Positions 48,041 to 55,900 of a DNA stretch of 63,080 nucleotides are shown here, piece after piece. The DNA is from a virus. The stretch is taken from positions 1-63,080 of IMG/VR virus record IMGVR_UViG_3300022562_000858; one strand, 5' to 3'. The notes below the pieces were generated by a model, which made no database searches, was not told where the DNA came from, and saw nothing but the letters and a program-made list of their open reading frames with translations. The stretch's first letter is position 1. Every line of letters begins with the position of its first letter. The position numbers and the translations under genes were made by a program.

Positions 48041-48177
48041 CCATGCTCGCCGGCTACGCCACGACGGACCTCTACCCGCCCACGTCGATGGGACCGGACT
48101 GGATGCCGGTGCTCGAGGCCGTTGCTGCGCGCGCTTTTGTGATAGCCGACGCCATGCTCGAGGCGCGAAACAAATGA
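48037..48177 (+). CDS. Small protein, 46 aa
   Basis: ATGA overlap with the previous gene. MTMLAGYATTDLYPPTSMGP then a helix (DWMPVLEAVAARAFVIADAM). Too short for family calls. Part of a chain of micro-genes. Confidence 0.62.
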   Translation: MTMLAGYATTDLYPPTSMGPDWMPVLEAVAARAFVIADAMLEARNK

Positions 48178-48290
48178 CCACCGCCCTGACCATCCTCGGG
48201 CTGATCCTGCTGCCGATGGTCTGCAGCGCGATCTGCGCGGGGGAAAAGTTCTGTCAGGGTGACGAGAACGAAGGGAGTCCGTTGCTGTGA
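48174..48290 (+). CDS. Micro membrane protein, 38 aa
   Basis: ATGA overlap. MTTALTILGLILLPMVCSAI is a hydrophobic helix or signal-like stretch, followed by CAGEKFCQGDENEGSPLL with two Cys. Could be an exported peptide. Linked to the next gene by 4-nt overlap. Confidence 0.62.
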   Translation: MTTALTILGLILLPMVCSAICAGEKFCQGDENEGSPLL

Positions 48291-48580
48291 GCAAGCGCCC
48301 AACCTCTGCGGAGTCTGAGTACATGGGCGAGGTCAGGCAGCTCGGGTGCCTGCTGTGCGGTGATCCCGCAAGCCTGCATCACCCGCGCTCAGATCAAGGC
48401 ATGGGCGGGCGCGAGTCTCACTGGCTCGTGATCCCGCTTTGCTACGAGTGTCACCAGGGACCGAACGGCATCCACGGCAACCGATCGCTGATGCGGATTC
48501 ACAAGATGTCCGAGTGGGACATGCTGGCCGAGGTCAACAAGCGGCTGGCGCTCAATCGGAGGACGGGGAATGGACGCTAG
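48287..48580 (+). CDS. HNH-like nuclease, Ref-type pattern, 97 aa
   Basis: GTG start. Contains RQLGCLLCGDPASLHHPRSD and VIPLCYECHQGPNGIHGNRS, the CxxC/HH/CxxCH.G..G.H order of Ref-type RecA-dependent nucleases and small HNH proteins of lambdoid nin regions. Probably acts in recombination. Overlaps the next gene by 11 nt. Confidence 0.77.
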   Translation: MSKRPTSAESEYMGEVRQLGCLLCGDPASLHHPRSDQGMGGRESHWLVIPLCYECHQGPNGIHGNRSLMRIHKMSEWDMLAEVNKRLALNRRTGNGR

Positions 48581-49178
48581 AAGTGTGGTTGGAAGAAAAG
48601 TCGGGCGTCTCATGGCTGTCCGCCTCCTAAATGCTCGGACCTTGATCTGTGTATGCAGTTGCGGCAACACGCGCACCTGTCAGCCGAGCCATTTTCGAGC
48701 AGGTTATCTAAAGTCCTGCGGTTGTCATGTCGTTCGTCACGGGCACGGCAAAACAGGAGACAAAAGCCGAGAGTACATCTGCTACTACAACATGCTTGCG
48801 CGCTGCCACAACCCAAATAACAAGCGCTATGCCGACTACGGAGGAAAAGGCATTGTCGTATGCGCTGAGTGGCGCAACTCTTTCATGGCTTTTTTGGCGG
48901 ACATGGGTCCGTGTCCAGAGGGATACACGATAGACCGAATCGACAATAGCAATGGCTACTCTCCGGACAACTGCCGCTGGGTTTCTCGACAGACTAACCA
49001 ACGGAATCGCGAGATTTCAATGGTGTGGATTGTTTATGGGGTGCGCTATCCAACTGCTGCAGATGCCGCCAAGGCGCATCGGGTATCCACAGCAACAATC
49101 GCAGCATGGTGCAAAGGCCGGCTGACAGTTCATGGCTACTACCCACCCAAACCCAACTGCCGTATTGAACAATCCTGA
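48570..49178 (+). CDS. HNH homing-type endonuclease, 202 aa
   Basis: Contains a zinc ribbon (CVCSCGNTRTCQ, KSCGC), then YYNMLARCHNPNNKRYADYGGKG, GYTIDRIDNSNGYSPDNCRWVSRQTNQRNR, the AP2-associated HNH pattern of free-standing phage homing endonucleases. C-terminal HTH-like tail (TAADAAKAHRVSTATIAAW). Its base composition is more AT-rich than its neighbours. Likely mobile and inserted between the Ref-like and the 81-aa gene. Confidence 0.86.
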   Translation: MDARSVVGRKVGRLMAVRLLNARTLICVCSCGNTRTCQPSHFRAGYLKSCGCHVVRHGHGKTGDKSREYICYYNMLARCHNPNNKRYADYGGKGIVVCAEWRNSFMAFLADMGPCPEGYTIDRIDNSNGYSPDNCRWVSRQTNQRNREISMVWIVYGVRYPTAADAAKAHRVSTATIAAWCKGRLTVHGYYPPKPNCRIEQS

Positions 49179-49194
49179 TCCGCTGGAGCTGACC

Positions 49195-49440
49195 ATGAAC
49201 GATCCTGCCTTTATGACCGACGCCGAGCTGCAAGATAGGAAGTCTCACAAGCGAATGTTGCACGGCCGATGCCAATCCCCGGGCTTTGTCATCGACCTGC
49301 TGCAAAACGCCGACGCAAAGCTGGCTGAGGCGGTCGCGAGCCTGGTCTGTGCGCAGTACCGGCGCGACAGCATCCGTGCCGCGTGCGCCGACAAGGTGGT
49401 GCGTGAACTGGAACGCCTGGCGGAAACGGTATGGCAGTGA
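49195..49440 (+). CDS. Small helical protein, 81 aa
   Basis: Start MNDPAFMTDAELQDRKSHKR 16 nt after the homing gene. Helical, with LLQNADAKLAEAVASLVCAQYRRD. Overlaps the next gene by 10 nt. No family recognised. Confidence 0.74.
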   Translation: MNDPAFMTDAELQDRKSHKRMLHGRCQSPGFVIDLLQNADAKLAEAVASLVCAQYRRDSIRAACADKVVRELERLAETVWQ

Positions 49441-50174
49441 ATCCAATCCTTTTCTCCGGCCCGATGGTCCGTGCGCTTTTGGACGGTCGCAAGACGCAGA
49501 CGCGGCGAGTGGTTAAGGGGTTGCCTGACGACATAACGGAGGGGCCGCGATATTGGTGTCCACCGGGCGGCCACTCACGCGATGGGTGGGCCAATCCCGG
49601 CATTAACTACTGGACGCCACAAGGGAACCACCTTGATCCTTGCCCCTACGGCCAACCCGGCGATCTTCTGTGGGTGAGGGAAACGTGGGGACTTATCACC
49701 TTGCGTTGCCTGACCCATCCAATCCCCGACCAACGGCAAGTCGTGTACCGCGCTGGTCGATTGGCGCTTTCAGGTAAGGATGCCCCACCCGACTACAACA
49801 TGGACAACTGGCCGGTGTCGTGGAGCCAAGACGGGCCTCCTAGCGATGGTCGCTGGCGCTCCCCCATCTACATGCCCCGCTGGGCGTCCCGCCTCACCCT
49901 GCGCCTGACCGATGTGCGGGTGGAGAGGGTGCAAGAGATTAGCGAGGACGACGCTAGAGCGGAAGGAGTGAGTCTGTCTTGGGTGACCAAACCTCGCGAC
50001 GGAACATTGCCGCCAGGGTCCTTCCGTGGCGGGACTTGGCGCTGTGGGCTTCAAAAGACTTGGGACTCCATCAACGGCAAGAAACACCCGTGGGACAGCA
50101 ACCCGTGGGTGTGGGTGCTGTGCTTCGAGACGATTCTGCGCAACGTCGACGAAGTGCTCAAGGAGGCCGCCTGA
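49431..50174 (+). CDS. ASCH/PUA-like phage protein, 247 aa
   Basis: Begins NPILFSGPMVRALLDGRKTQTRRVVK, the opening of ASCH-like phage proteins, and continues GQPGDLLWVRETWG, RWASRLTLRLTDVRVERVQEISEDDARAEGV and WDSINGKK, all in the usual order. Probably binds RNA or modified nucleotides; activity in phages is not established. Overlaps the NinB-like gene by 1 nt. Confidence 0.82.
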   Translation: MAVNPILFSGPMVRALLDGRKTQTRRVVKGLPDDITEGPRYWCPPGGHSRDGWANPGINYWTPQGNHLDPCPYGQPGDLLWVRETWGLITLRCLTHPIPDQRQVVYRAGRLALSGKDAPPDYNMDNWPVSWSQDGPPSDGRWRSPIYMPRWASRLTLRLTDVRVERVQEISEDDARAEGVSLSWVTKPRDGTLPPGSFRGGTWRCGLQKTWDSINGKKHPWDSNPWVWVLCFETILRNVDEVLKEAA

Positions 50175-50629
50175 TGGAAAGCGTTGATCGCAAGTTCAAG
50201 CTCGTCAGCGAAGAACACTGTCACGAGGCTATGCGCTGGATGCTCAAGGCCGTGGAGTCGGGAAAGCTGCACGAGGTTGAACTGCGCCCGGCCCGCGAGC
50301 TGCGCACGCTTGGAGCGAACGCACGGTATTGGGCCACGCTGACCGAGTACCTGAACCAGATCCGGGCGGCCATCATGGCGCTCTGTGATCACACCGGACA
50401 TACGCCGATGGAGATTCGGCGCAGCATCGCCCAAACGATGCCGATTGAATACGGCGTGCTCCTGTTCGTTGACGATCCCGAACCAGCGCACGGCGTTCTC
50501 AAGAAGATATACGGAGTTCCAACCAGCACCAGGATGACGAAGAAGAACTTTCAGACCTTTCACGACAGGATGGAAGCCACGATGAGCGAAGTCCTGGGAA
50601 CCGTCAACGCATACGGAGCAAAGCTATGA
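50174..50629 (+). CDS. NinB-like recombination protein, 151 aa
   Basis: Start MESVDRKFKLVSEEHCHEAM overlaps the previous stop. Contains ELRTLGANARYWATLTEYLN, as in lambda NinB/Orf family proteins that bind single-stranded DNA and mediate RecF-like loading. Position directly before the ERF gene fits. Family assignment moderate. Confidence 0.72.
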   Translation: MESVDRKFKLVSEEHCHEAMRWMLKAVESGKLHEVELRPARELRTLGANARYWATLTEYLNQIRAAIMALCDHTGHTPMEIRRSIAQTMPIEYGVLLFVDDPEPAHGVLKKIYGVPTSTRMTKKNFQTFHDRMEATMSEVLGTVNAYGAKL

Positions 50630-51408
50630 CCACAAAGACCGCTACCGCAGAGCAGCAGGAGCGCGAAGTCCTGCCTGCCACACAAGAACAGCCCGCATCC
50701 ACCTTGCCCGCCACGAAGGGACACATCGACGCGATGACCCTTGTCGGGCAGGCGGTCTCCAACGGCGCCAGTGTCGAGAACATCGACAAGCTGATCGAGC
50801 TGGTGAAGTTCAACGACGCGCGCGAGGCGCTGCGTGCCTATAACGCTGCATTCACAGAGGCACAGTCCAAGTTCCCTGAGATACCGAAAACCAAGAAGGG
50901 CCACCACGACAATTGGTTTGCGCCCTACGAGGAAATCGTGCCACGGATTCGCCCTGTGCTGATGCAACACGGATTTTCGTTTCGGCATGAAATCACCGAG
51001 AGCGGTGACGCCAAGATGGTTACGGTGACGTGCATCCTGGCGCACCGCGAAGGGCACAGCGAGTCCTCAACGCTGTCCGGCCCGGCTGACAACAGCGGCA
51101 GCAAAAACGCGATCCAAGCCATCGCCTCGACGGTGAAGTATCTCAAGCGATACACGCTGGAAGCTGTCACCGGCATCGTGACCGAAGATGGAGACGACGA
51201 CGGCAACGCCGCCGGCGCTGCAGAGACCATCACCGAAAGCCAGATCGCTGACCTGGAGGCGAAGATCGAGGAAGTGGGCGCCGACCGCGCGAAGTTCCTC
51301 AAGTATTGCCGGGTCAGAGAGCCGGGCGAAATCCTCGCCAAGAACTTCAAGGCCGTGTGCGCCAAGCTCGATGAGAAGGCGCGGCACGACCGGAGTGCGC
51401 GCCGATGA
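50626..51408 (+). CDS. erf: ERF-family single-strand annealing protein, 260 aa
   Basis: Matches ERF by FNDAREALRAYNAAFTEAQSKFPEIPK, then WFAPYEEIVPRIRPVLMQHGFSFRHE and ASTVKYLKRYTLEAVTGIVTEDGDDDG. It anneals complementary strands to circularise or recombine phage DNA. Followed by exonuclease and SSB with 4-nt overlaps, forming a recombination unit. Confidence 0.92.
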   Translation: MTTKTATAEQQEREVLPATQEQPASTLPATKGHIDAMTLVGQAVSNGASVENIDKLIELVKFNDAREALRAYNAAFTEAQSKFPEIPKTKKGHHDNWFAPYEEIVPRIRPVLMQHGFSFRHEITESGDAKMVTVTCILAHREGHSESSTLSGPADNSGSKNAIQAIASTVKYLKRYTLEAVTGIVTEDGDDDGNAAGAAETITESQIADLEAKIEEVGADRAKFLKYCRVREPGEILAKNFKAVCAKLDEKARHDRSARR

Positions 51409-52007
51409 TCCAGGTCTACGACTGCGAGCAGGGCTCGGAAGAATGGTTCCGGGCTCGCATGGGCATCCCTACCGCCAGCGAGTTCGCCACCGTCATGGCA
51501 AAGGGCAAAGGTTCGTCGCCATCCAAGACGCGCCGCACCTACATGCTCAAGTTGCTAGGCGAACGGCTGACCGAAGAACCGATGGACACCTACAGCAATC
51601 ACCACATGGAGCGCGGCAAGATCATGGAGGCCGAGGCGGCGGATGCGTACCAGCTTATCGCAGACACGGACTGCAGCAAGGTAGGGTTCATCCGCAACGG
51701 CGACAAGGGCGCGTCTCCTGATCTGATGGCCGGTAGCAACGGCGTCGTGGAGATAAAGAGCAAGCTCCCACACATTTTACTCGACATCCTGTTTTCAGAG
51801 CAGATGCCGCCCGAGCACATGGCGCAGGTCCAGGGCCAGATATGGGTCGCCGAACGCGAGTGGTGCGACTTCGTTTGCTACTGGCCGAAGCTGCGCACGT
51901 TCGTCAAGCGGGTCTACCGCGACGAGAAGTACATCAACCAACTGGCCGGCGAGGTCGCCCGGTTTAACGATGAGCTCCGCGAGCTCGAATTGAGGTATGC
52001 AGCATGA
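51405..52007 (+). CDS. YqaJ-type recombination exonuclease, 200 aa
   Basis: Opening QGSEEWFRARMGIPTASEF, then MERGKIMEAEAADAYQLI and the catalytic ASPDLMAGSNGVVEIKS (D...ExK) followed by ILFSEQMPPEHMAQVQGQIWV. Lambda exonuclease-like fold. Degrades one strand of double-stranded ends to expose DNA for ERF. Confidence 0.93.
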   Translation: MIQVYDCEQGSEEWFRARMGIPTASEFATVMAKGKGSSPSKTRRTYMLKLLGERLTEEPMDTYSNHHMERGKIMEAEAADAYQLIADTDCSKVGFIRNGDKGASPDLMAGSNGVVEIKSKLPHILLDILFSEQMPPEHMAQVQGQIWVAEREWCDFVCYWPKLRTFVKRVYRDEKYINQLAGEVARFNDELRELELRYAA

Positions 52008-52363
52008 GCAACGTATTCGCCTTTCAAGGCCGCCTTGGTGCCGACGCCACCAAGCATGAAAAGAACGGCAAGACCTTCGCCCGCTTTCGGGTCGCCAATG
52101 ACGTGGGCTACGGCAAGCGCAAGAGCACGCAGTGGGTCACATGCTGGATATTCGGCAAGCGCGCCGGGTCCGCGCTGATCGACCACTTGACGAAGGGACA
52201 GAGCGTGTTCGTAACGGGTGAGCTGCGCGTTGAGGCAAAGGACGGCAAGGCCGAAATGAACCTCAACGTGAACGCCCTCGACCTGACCGGGAGCGCACCC
52301 CGCTCCCAGGATGGAGGGTCCGGCGGCAACAGTGACGACTTTGACGACGACATACCGTTCTAG
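52004..52363 (+). CDS. ssb: Single-stranded DNA-binding protein, 119 aa
   Basis: OB-fold SSB pattern: FQGRLGADATKHEKNGKTFARFRVA, TQWVTCWIFGKRA, GQSVFVTGELRVEAKDG, and the acidic tip DDFDDDIPF that contacts partner proteins. Coats DNA exposed by the exonuclease and in replication. Confidence 0.94.
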   Translation: MSNVFAFQGRLGADATKHEKNGKTFARFRVANDVGYGKRKSTQWVTCWIFGKRAGSALIDHLTKGQSVFVTGELRVEAKDGKAEMNLNVNALDLTGSAPRSQDGGSGGNSDDFDDDIPF

Positions 52364-52368
52364 CGAAC

Positions 52369-52584
52369 ATGGACCTCCTTGACGAGTTTCACGAGTACAT
52401 GCAACGGTTGCACCCCGGCTGGACGATGACGGTGCAACCGTTCGGTTGCACGCCCGCCGTATACGGCTGCGAAATCACCATTCCATCCTACGAGTTTCGC
52501 GCGGACGGCACGACGGTGCGTGAAGCCGTGGGCCTGGCGTTCGACAAGCTGCGCACGTTCGATAGGCGCTGGGGCGCGGCATGA
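52369..52584 (+). CDS. Small protein, 71 aa
   Basis: Reads MDLLDEFHEYMQRLHPGWTM then a beta region (AVYGCEITIPSYEFRADG) and a helix (VREAVGLAFDKLRTF). Begins 5 nt after ssb. Function unknown. Confidence 0.78.
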   Translation: MDLLDEFHEYMQRLHPGWTMTVQPFGCTPAVYGCEITIPSYEFRADGTTVREAVGLAFDKLRTFDRRWGAA

Positions 52585-52940
52585 GCGGCAAGATTCTTGG
52601 CCACGGCACATGCAAGAAGTGCGGCGAGCCGATCCGCTGGACCAAGACGGCCAAGGGCAACTTCATGCCCATTCAGGCCAACGACAACGAGCCGCACTTC
52701 CCGCACTGCGGCAAGGGCTCGTGGTCCCTGGACGATTGGGCCGACTACCTGATCGAGACCGGGAAGAAGATCAAGGAGAAGAACAAGCGCCCGGCGATCA
52801 CAGGACGCACCCGCAAATCCTTTTACGACGGCGAGCGCCCGCCGTGGGACTACCCCGGTGAGTTCATCGACTGTTGCGACACCAAGGCGATCGCCAGGCA
52901 GGTCCGCGCCCGCATGGCCGCCGATCACCAACCCAACTGA
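52581..52940 (+). CDS. Zinc-finger protein, 119 aa
   Basis: Starts with HGTCKKCGEPIRWTKTAKGNFMP and later FPHCGKGSW, a probable zinc site (CxxC plus HxxxxC). Charged C-terminal half. Overlaps the previous gene by 4 nt. Seen in many phage recombination units; function unknown. Confidence 0.77.
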   Translation: MSGKILGHGTCKKCGEPIRWTKTAKGNFMPIQANDNEPHFPHCGKGSWSLDDWADYLIETGKKIKEKNKRPAITGRTRKSFYDGERPPWDYPGEFIDCCDTKAIARQVRARMAADHQPN

Positions 52941-52950
52941 GGACCGAACC

Positions 52951-53859
52951 ATGAGCGCTGTACTGCAGGAAAAGACCAAGCCCATCGCCGCCTACGACGA
53001 GTTTCGCGCCGAGCTCACCAAGCTGCGCGAGCTGAACAAGTCGCTGGTGTTCGACTACGAGGACCCGAAGGGCAACAAGGATGCGCGCAGCCACGTCTAC
53101 AAGCTGCGGCAAACCAGGGCTGCGGTCGACAAAGCACGCAAGGACGAGAAGGAAGAAAGCCTCGCCTACGGCCGGCGCGTCGACGCCGAGGCGAAGGAAA
53201 TCATGGAGGAAATCGAGGGCATGATCGAAGTCCACGCCAAGCCTCTCGCGGAAATCGAGGAACGCGAGAAGGCGCGCGTGAAGGCCCACGAGGACGCCTT
53301 GGCTGAAATCACCGACGATGGCGATCAGATCAAGGCGGGGTGGATGGACTACTCAGCCGGGACAATCCGCGACCACATCGAAATTGTGGAGCAGATCCCG
53401 GTCACGTCTGAGAGGTGGGAGGAATATGCCGAGCGCGCCGCCACCGTGAAGGAGAACGCCCTGACCAAGATGCGCAAGGCGCTGGGCGAGCGCGAGCGCT
53501 ACGACGCCGAGCAGGCCGAGCTGCAGCGGCTACGCGAGGAAGCGGCCGAGCGGGAAGCGAAGGAGAAGGCCGAGCGCGAGGCAGCCGAGAAGGAGCGGCG
53601 CGAGAAGGAAGCGCAGGAGCGCGAAGCCCGCATTGCGGAAGAAGCTGCGGAACGCGCGCGCCAGGAGGCCGCGGCTGAAAAGCGCCGGGAGGAAGAAGCC
53701 GCCGCCAAGCGGGCCGCCGACGAGCAGCACCGCAAGGACGTGCACGCGCGCCTCATCGACCAGTTTCAGGCGCGTGCCGGCCTTTGCATGGATGACGCCA
53801 TGCGCGTTGTTCAGGCGCTATCCGAGGGCAAGATCGAGGGCGTGAGCATCACGTACTAG
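52951..53859 (+). CDS. Coiled-coil protein, DUF1351-like, 302 aa
   Basis: Start MSAVLQEKTKPIAAYDEFRA. N-terminal helices with LNKSLVFDYEDPKGNKDARSH and RRVDAEAKEIMEEIEGMI, a middle domain (IRDHIEIVEQIPVTSERWEE), then a long Glu/Ala/Arg coiled coil (~190-270), and a final HTH-like QFQARAGLCMDDAMRVV. Resembles DUF1351-type phage proteins found next to recombinases. May organise recombination complexes. Confidence 0.8.
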   Translation: MSAVLQEKTKPIAAYDEFRAELTKLRELNKSLVFDYEDPKGNKDARSHVYKLRQTRAAVDKARKDEKEESLAYGRRVDAEAKEIMEEIEGMIEVHAKPLAEIEEREKARVKAHEDALAEITDDGDQIKAGWMDYSAGTIRDHIEIVEQIPVTSERWEEYAERAATVKENALTKMRKALGERERYDAEQAELQRLREEAAEREAKEKAEREAAEKERREKEAQEREARIAEEAAERARQEAAAEKRREEEAAAKRAADEQHRKDVHARLIDQFQARAGLCMDDAMRVVQALSEGKIEGVSITY

Positions 53860-53863
53860 CGTC

Positions 53864-54187
53864 ATGCCTACCTCACGACAATGCACCTGTCCTGCCTACC
53901 GCTTCCTGCACCGGGAGTACAGCGGGCGCTGCGAGGGTGCGACCGGCACCTATTGCTCGGAGTGCCGGCACCCGTGCCGCGGGGAGGTCAAAGACTTCGG
54001 CATCGGGCCATACGAATATTGGGGCGCTACGGGCGTAGACAAGCAGGAGCGCCTGGTCAGCGAGTGTTGTGAGGCGTCGGTATTGAAAGGTGATGGCACG
54101 GAGTACAGCGCTGGTGAGTTCAGGTACGACGCCGAGTGCGACCGTGCCGACTACGAGAACGATCTGCGAAAGGATGAAGGCTATTGA
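53864..54187 (+). CDS. Cys-rich protein, 107 aa
   Basis: Contains RQCTCPAYRFLH, RCEGATGTYCSECRHPC and SECCEASV, nine Cys in total, probably zinc-binding. Begins 4 nt after the coiled-coil gene. Role unknown. Confidence 0.74.
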   Translation: MPTSRQCTCPAYRFLHREYSGRCEGATGTYCSECRHPCRGEVKDFGIGPYEYWGATGVDKQERLVSECCEASVLKGDGTEYSAGEFRYDAECDRADYENDLRKDEGY

Positions 54188-54264
54188 TCAATGTCCGGCC
54201 CTGCTGCGCTGAGCGTGTAGAGCCACGGTGAACATAGGAAACCATCGAAGCAGGCCAACAGGGT

Positions 54265-54486
54265 GTCCGGGCACCAACCAGAGGGTAACAAAATGAGCGA
54301 AACAGACTATCCGGTACTTGTTTTCGTGGGGCGTGAAAGTGATGGCGACGACGCATACCTTGTGGCGTGTTCAGAGCCAAGCGAACTATCTGTATCCGAC
54401 GGTGAGCGGACGGTTGCTGTTTATCGTTTCGAGAAAGTCGTGACCATCAGGAACAGCACAGAGATTATCGAATAGTCCGGGCACCA
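54265..54486. repeat. Direct repeat GTCCGGGCACCA at two junctions
   Basis: The 12-bp sequence at 54265-54276 recurs at 54475-54486, 210 bp away, each just before a small gene with its ribosome site. It marks the edges of a one-gene cassette. Confidence 0.85.
54293..54475 (+). CDS. Small beta protein, 60 aa
   Basis: Start MSETDYPVLVFVGRESDGDD has GGG 6-7 nt upstream. Alternating hydrophobics, ends VVTIRNSTEIIE. Bounded by the two GTCCGGGCACCA repeats. No family recognised. Confidence 0.7.
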   Translation: MSETDYPVLVFVGRESDGDDAYLVACSEPSELSVSDGERTVAVYRFEKVVTIRNSTEIIE

Positions 54487-54498
54487 TAGGAGAGAGTG

Positions 54499-54609
54499 AT
54501 GGGATGGGATACTGATGTTCCAGACGAAATCAGGAAGGCTGGTGAAGCCTTTCTGGACGAAAGGGAGCAAATCGTAGAAGAAGCAATGAAGTCCGCGAGG
54601 GATAGATAA
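54499..54609 (+). CDS. Small acidic peptide, 36 aa, followed by in-frame continuation
   Basis: GGAGAG precedes ATG. MGWDTDVPDEIRKAGEAFLD then helical charged residues to a TAA at 54607. The frame stays open beyond the stop for another 80 codons of coiled coil, so this may be the 5' part of a broken or read-through gene. Confidence 0.6.
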   Translation: MGWDTDVPDEIRKAGEAFLDEREQIVEEAMKSARDR

Positions 54610-54852
54610 ATCAAATCCCTCCGCGCCCAACTGGCCGACGCGCAGGCCAAGCTGGAAGCTAGTGTAGGCGAAAACGTGAAGCTGAAGAGTAGACTGGAGT
54701 CGGCTACAACTGAGGCGTTACAGCAACGAGCTAAGCTGGAGCGGGCGCGGGATGCGTGGCGGCGATATACCGAGTCGGAGTTTCAGAGCACGGCCAAGTT
54801 GAAGGCACGCATCGAACTGAACAGCGTCCTTAGCGACGAGGGAGGCGAGTGA
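54610..54852 (+). pseudogene. Coiled-coil C-terminal part (80 codons) with no start codon, in frame after TAA
   Basis: Directly after the TAA of the 36-aa ORF and in the same frame the sequence encodes IKSLRAQLADAQAKLEAS and further heptads to LSDEGGE before TGA. Codon choice looks coding. No ATG is present early; an internal GTG at 54676 has a weak site. Either stop read-through, a nonsense mutation, or an assembly error explains it. Confidence 0.6.
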
Positions 54853-55066
54853 TGAAACAAACAACCTCAGCACAGAACGAACAATGTAAAAACTGCGGGG
54901 GTATACACATAGGCTCGCACTACTGCCCCTTTGCTGTGCCATATAGTGTTGACGATCCTATCGGTATCGCGAGAGGGCTAGAGGGGACCTGTTCTACTAT
55001 GGACAAGCAATCAGGTGTACGAAGGATGGAGATACAAAACATGAGCGACAAGGGAGGCGAGTGATG
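54832..55066. repeat. Two copies of a 23-bp stop-start cassette junction
   Basis: AGCGACRAGGGAGGCGAGTG plus ATG occurs at 54832-54854 and 55044-55066 with one mismatch. It carries the Shine-Dalgarno GGAGG, stop TGA and next ATG, so every copy is a complete translational coupling module. It may favour exchange of small genes by homologous recombination. Confidence 0.85.
54852..55064 (+). CDS. Small Cys protein, 70 aa
   Basis: ATG overlaps the previous stop (TGATG). MKQTTSAQNEQCKNCGGIHI with CxxC and HYCPF, then a tail that ends MSDKGGE, the same ending as the gene before it. Likely zinc-binding. Function unknown. Confidence 0.7.
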   Translation: MKQTTSAQNEQCKNCGGIHIGSHYCPFAVPYSVDDPIGIARGLEGTCSTMDKQSGVRRMEIQNMSDKGGE

Positions 55067-55294
55067 GAGCCGGTTCGCTGGCTCGTCGCGGAAGCCGCCG
55101 CCCTCGGTGGCGGGAACTTGTGCGCGAGCGGCCATGATTGGTTCGCAGAAGGCGGGCGGGCGTGCCCCGTGAGCGGTCATCCCTCTTGTTCGCAGCCCGT
55201 GTTTCGGTGCGCTCGGTGCGGGGAATACGACTATGGTTATGACGGCGGACCGGGCGCAGCGCATTGTACAAAGCATTGCAAGGGATGCGAGTGA
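55064..55294 (+). CDS. Small Cys-rich protein, 76 aa
   Basis: TGATG start. MEPVRWLVAEAAALGGGNLC, then CPVSGHPSC, CARCGEY and HCTKHCKGCE, about nine Cys, likely zinc binding. Function unknown. Confidence 0.7.
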   Translation: MEPVRWLVAEAAALGGGNLCASGHDWFAEGGRACPVSGHPSCSQPVFRCARCGEYDYGYDGGPGAAHCTKHCKGCE

Positions 55295-55473
55295 TGACTC
55301 CTGATAATGCCAAGAAAAATGTTGCTGCCTATAACGACGGCTACAAAGAGGGCTACCGCGCCGCAATCGATGACGTGAAAGCACAGTTTCTCAAAAACGC
55401 TGAAACCAGCCACGGTCCTTACTCCTGGCAAGCTGCAGTGATGGCGATTGATGCGATGAGTAAGGAGGGGTGA
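55294..55473 (+). CDS. Small helical protein, 59 aa
   Basis: TGATG start. MTPDNAKKNVAAYNDGYKEG then helices ending AIDAMSKEG. The final KEG plus stop and next ATG is the second junction type (AAGGAGGGGTGATGA). Function unknown. Confidence 0.7.
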   Translation: MTPDNAKKNVAAYNDGYKEGYRAAIDDVKAQFLKNAETSHGPYSWQAAVMAIDAMSKEG

Positions 55474-55691
55474 TGACGTTTGAAGAATGCTGGAAAGAGT
55501 TTGGGCAATACGCACCCAACGACAACAAAGAGCTTTGTCGCAGGTTCTACCGCGCCGCGCTGGAGGAAGCTGCTGACGCAGCAGAAGAAAAGGCCCAAGA
55601 CTATGCCGCACTAGATGGTGCAGAACAGGAGTACGCGATGTGGGCTTTCCATGCTCGATGGCTCCGCGAGCGGGCGAAGGAGGGGTGATGA
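55462..55691. repeat. Two copies of AAGGAGGGGTGATGA junction
   Basis: Identical 15-bp copies at 55462-55476 and 55677-55691, 215 bp apart. Each holds the ribosome site, stop and next start. Same design as the 54832/55044 pair. Confidence 0.85.
55473..55688 (+). CDS. Small helical protein, 71 aa
   Basis: MTFEECWKEFGQYAPNDNKE then RRFYRAALEEAADAAEEKAQDYA, ending ERAKEG. Helical acidic. Related small proteins are common in phage early regions; no function is established. Confidence 0.72.
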   Translation: MTFEECWKEFGQYAPNDNKELCRRFYRAALEEAADAAEEKAQDYAALDGAEQEYAMWAFHARWLRERAKEG

Positions 55692-55900
55692 ACGAAAGGC
55701 AGGCTAATCAATTTAACAACATGCTGCGCGTGCTTCGTCGTATTGCGAGGGACTATCAAACCGCTGATCTCCTGCTCAAATACGGCGAACGCGATTACGG
55801 TATTTCAGGCTGTGAGGCGCTAGAAATGGCCTATGACAACATACAGCAAGAAGCGCGCAATGCAGTTTTCCGGGTCAGGCCAATAGAATGCGACTCCTGA
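55688..55900 (+). CDS. Small helical protein, 70 aa
   Basis: MNERQANQFNNMLRVLRRIA then LLLKYGERDYGISGCEALEMAYDNIQQEAR. Start overlaps the previous stop with GGAGGGG upstream. Function unknown. Confidence 0.72.
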   Translation: MNERQANQFNNMLRVLRRIARDYQTADLLLKYGERDYGISGCEALEMAYDNIQQEARNAVFRVRPIECDS

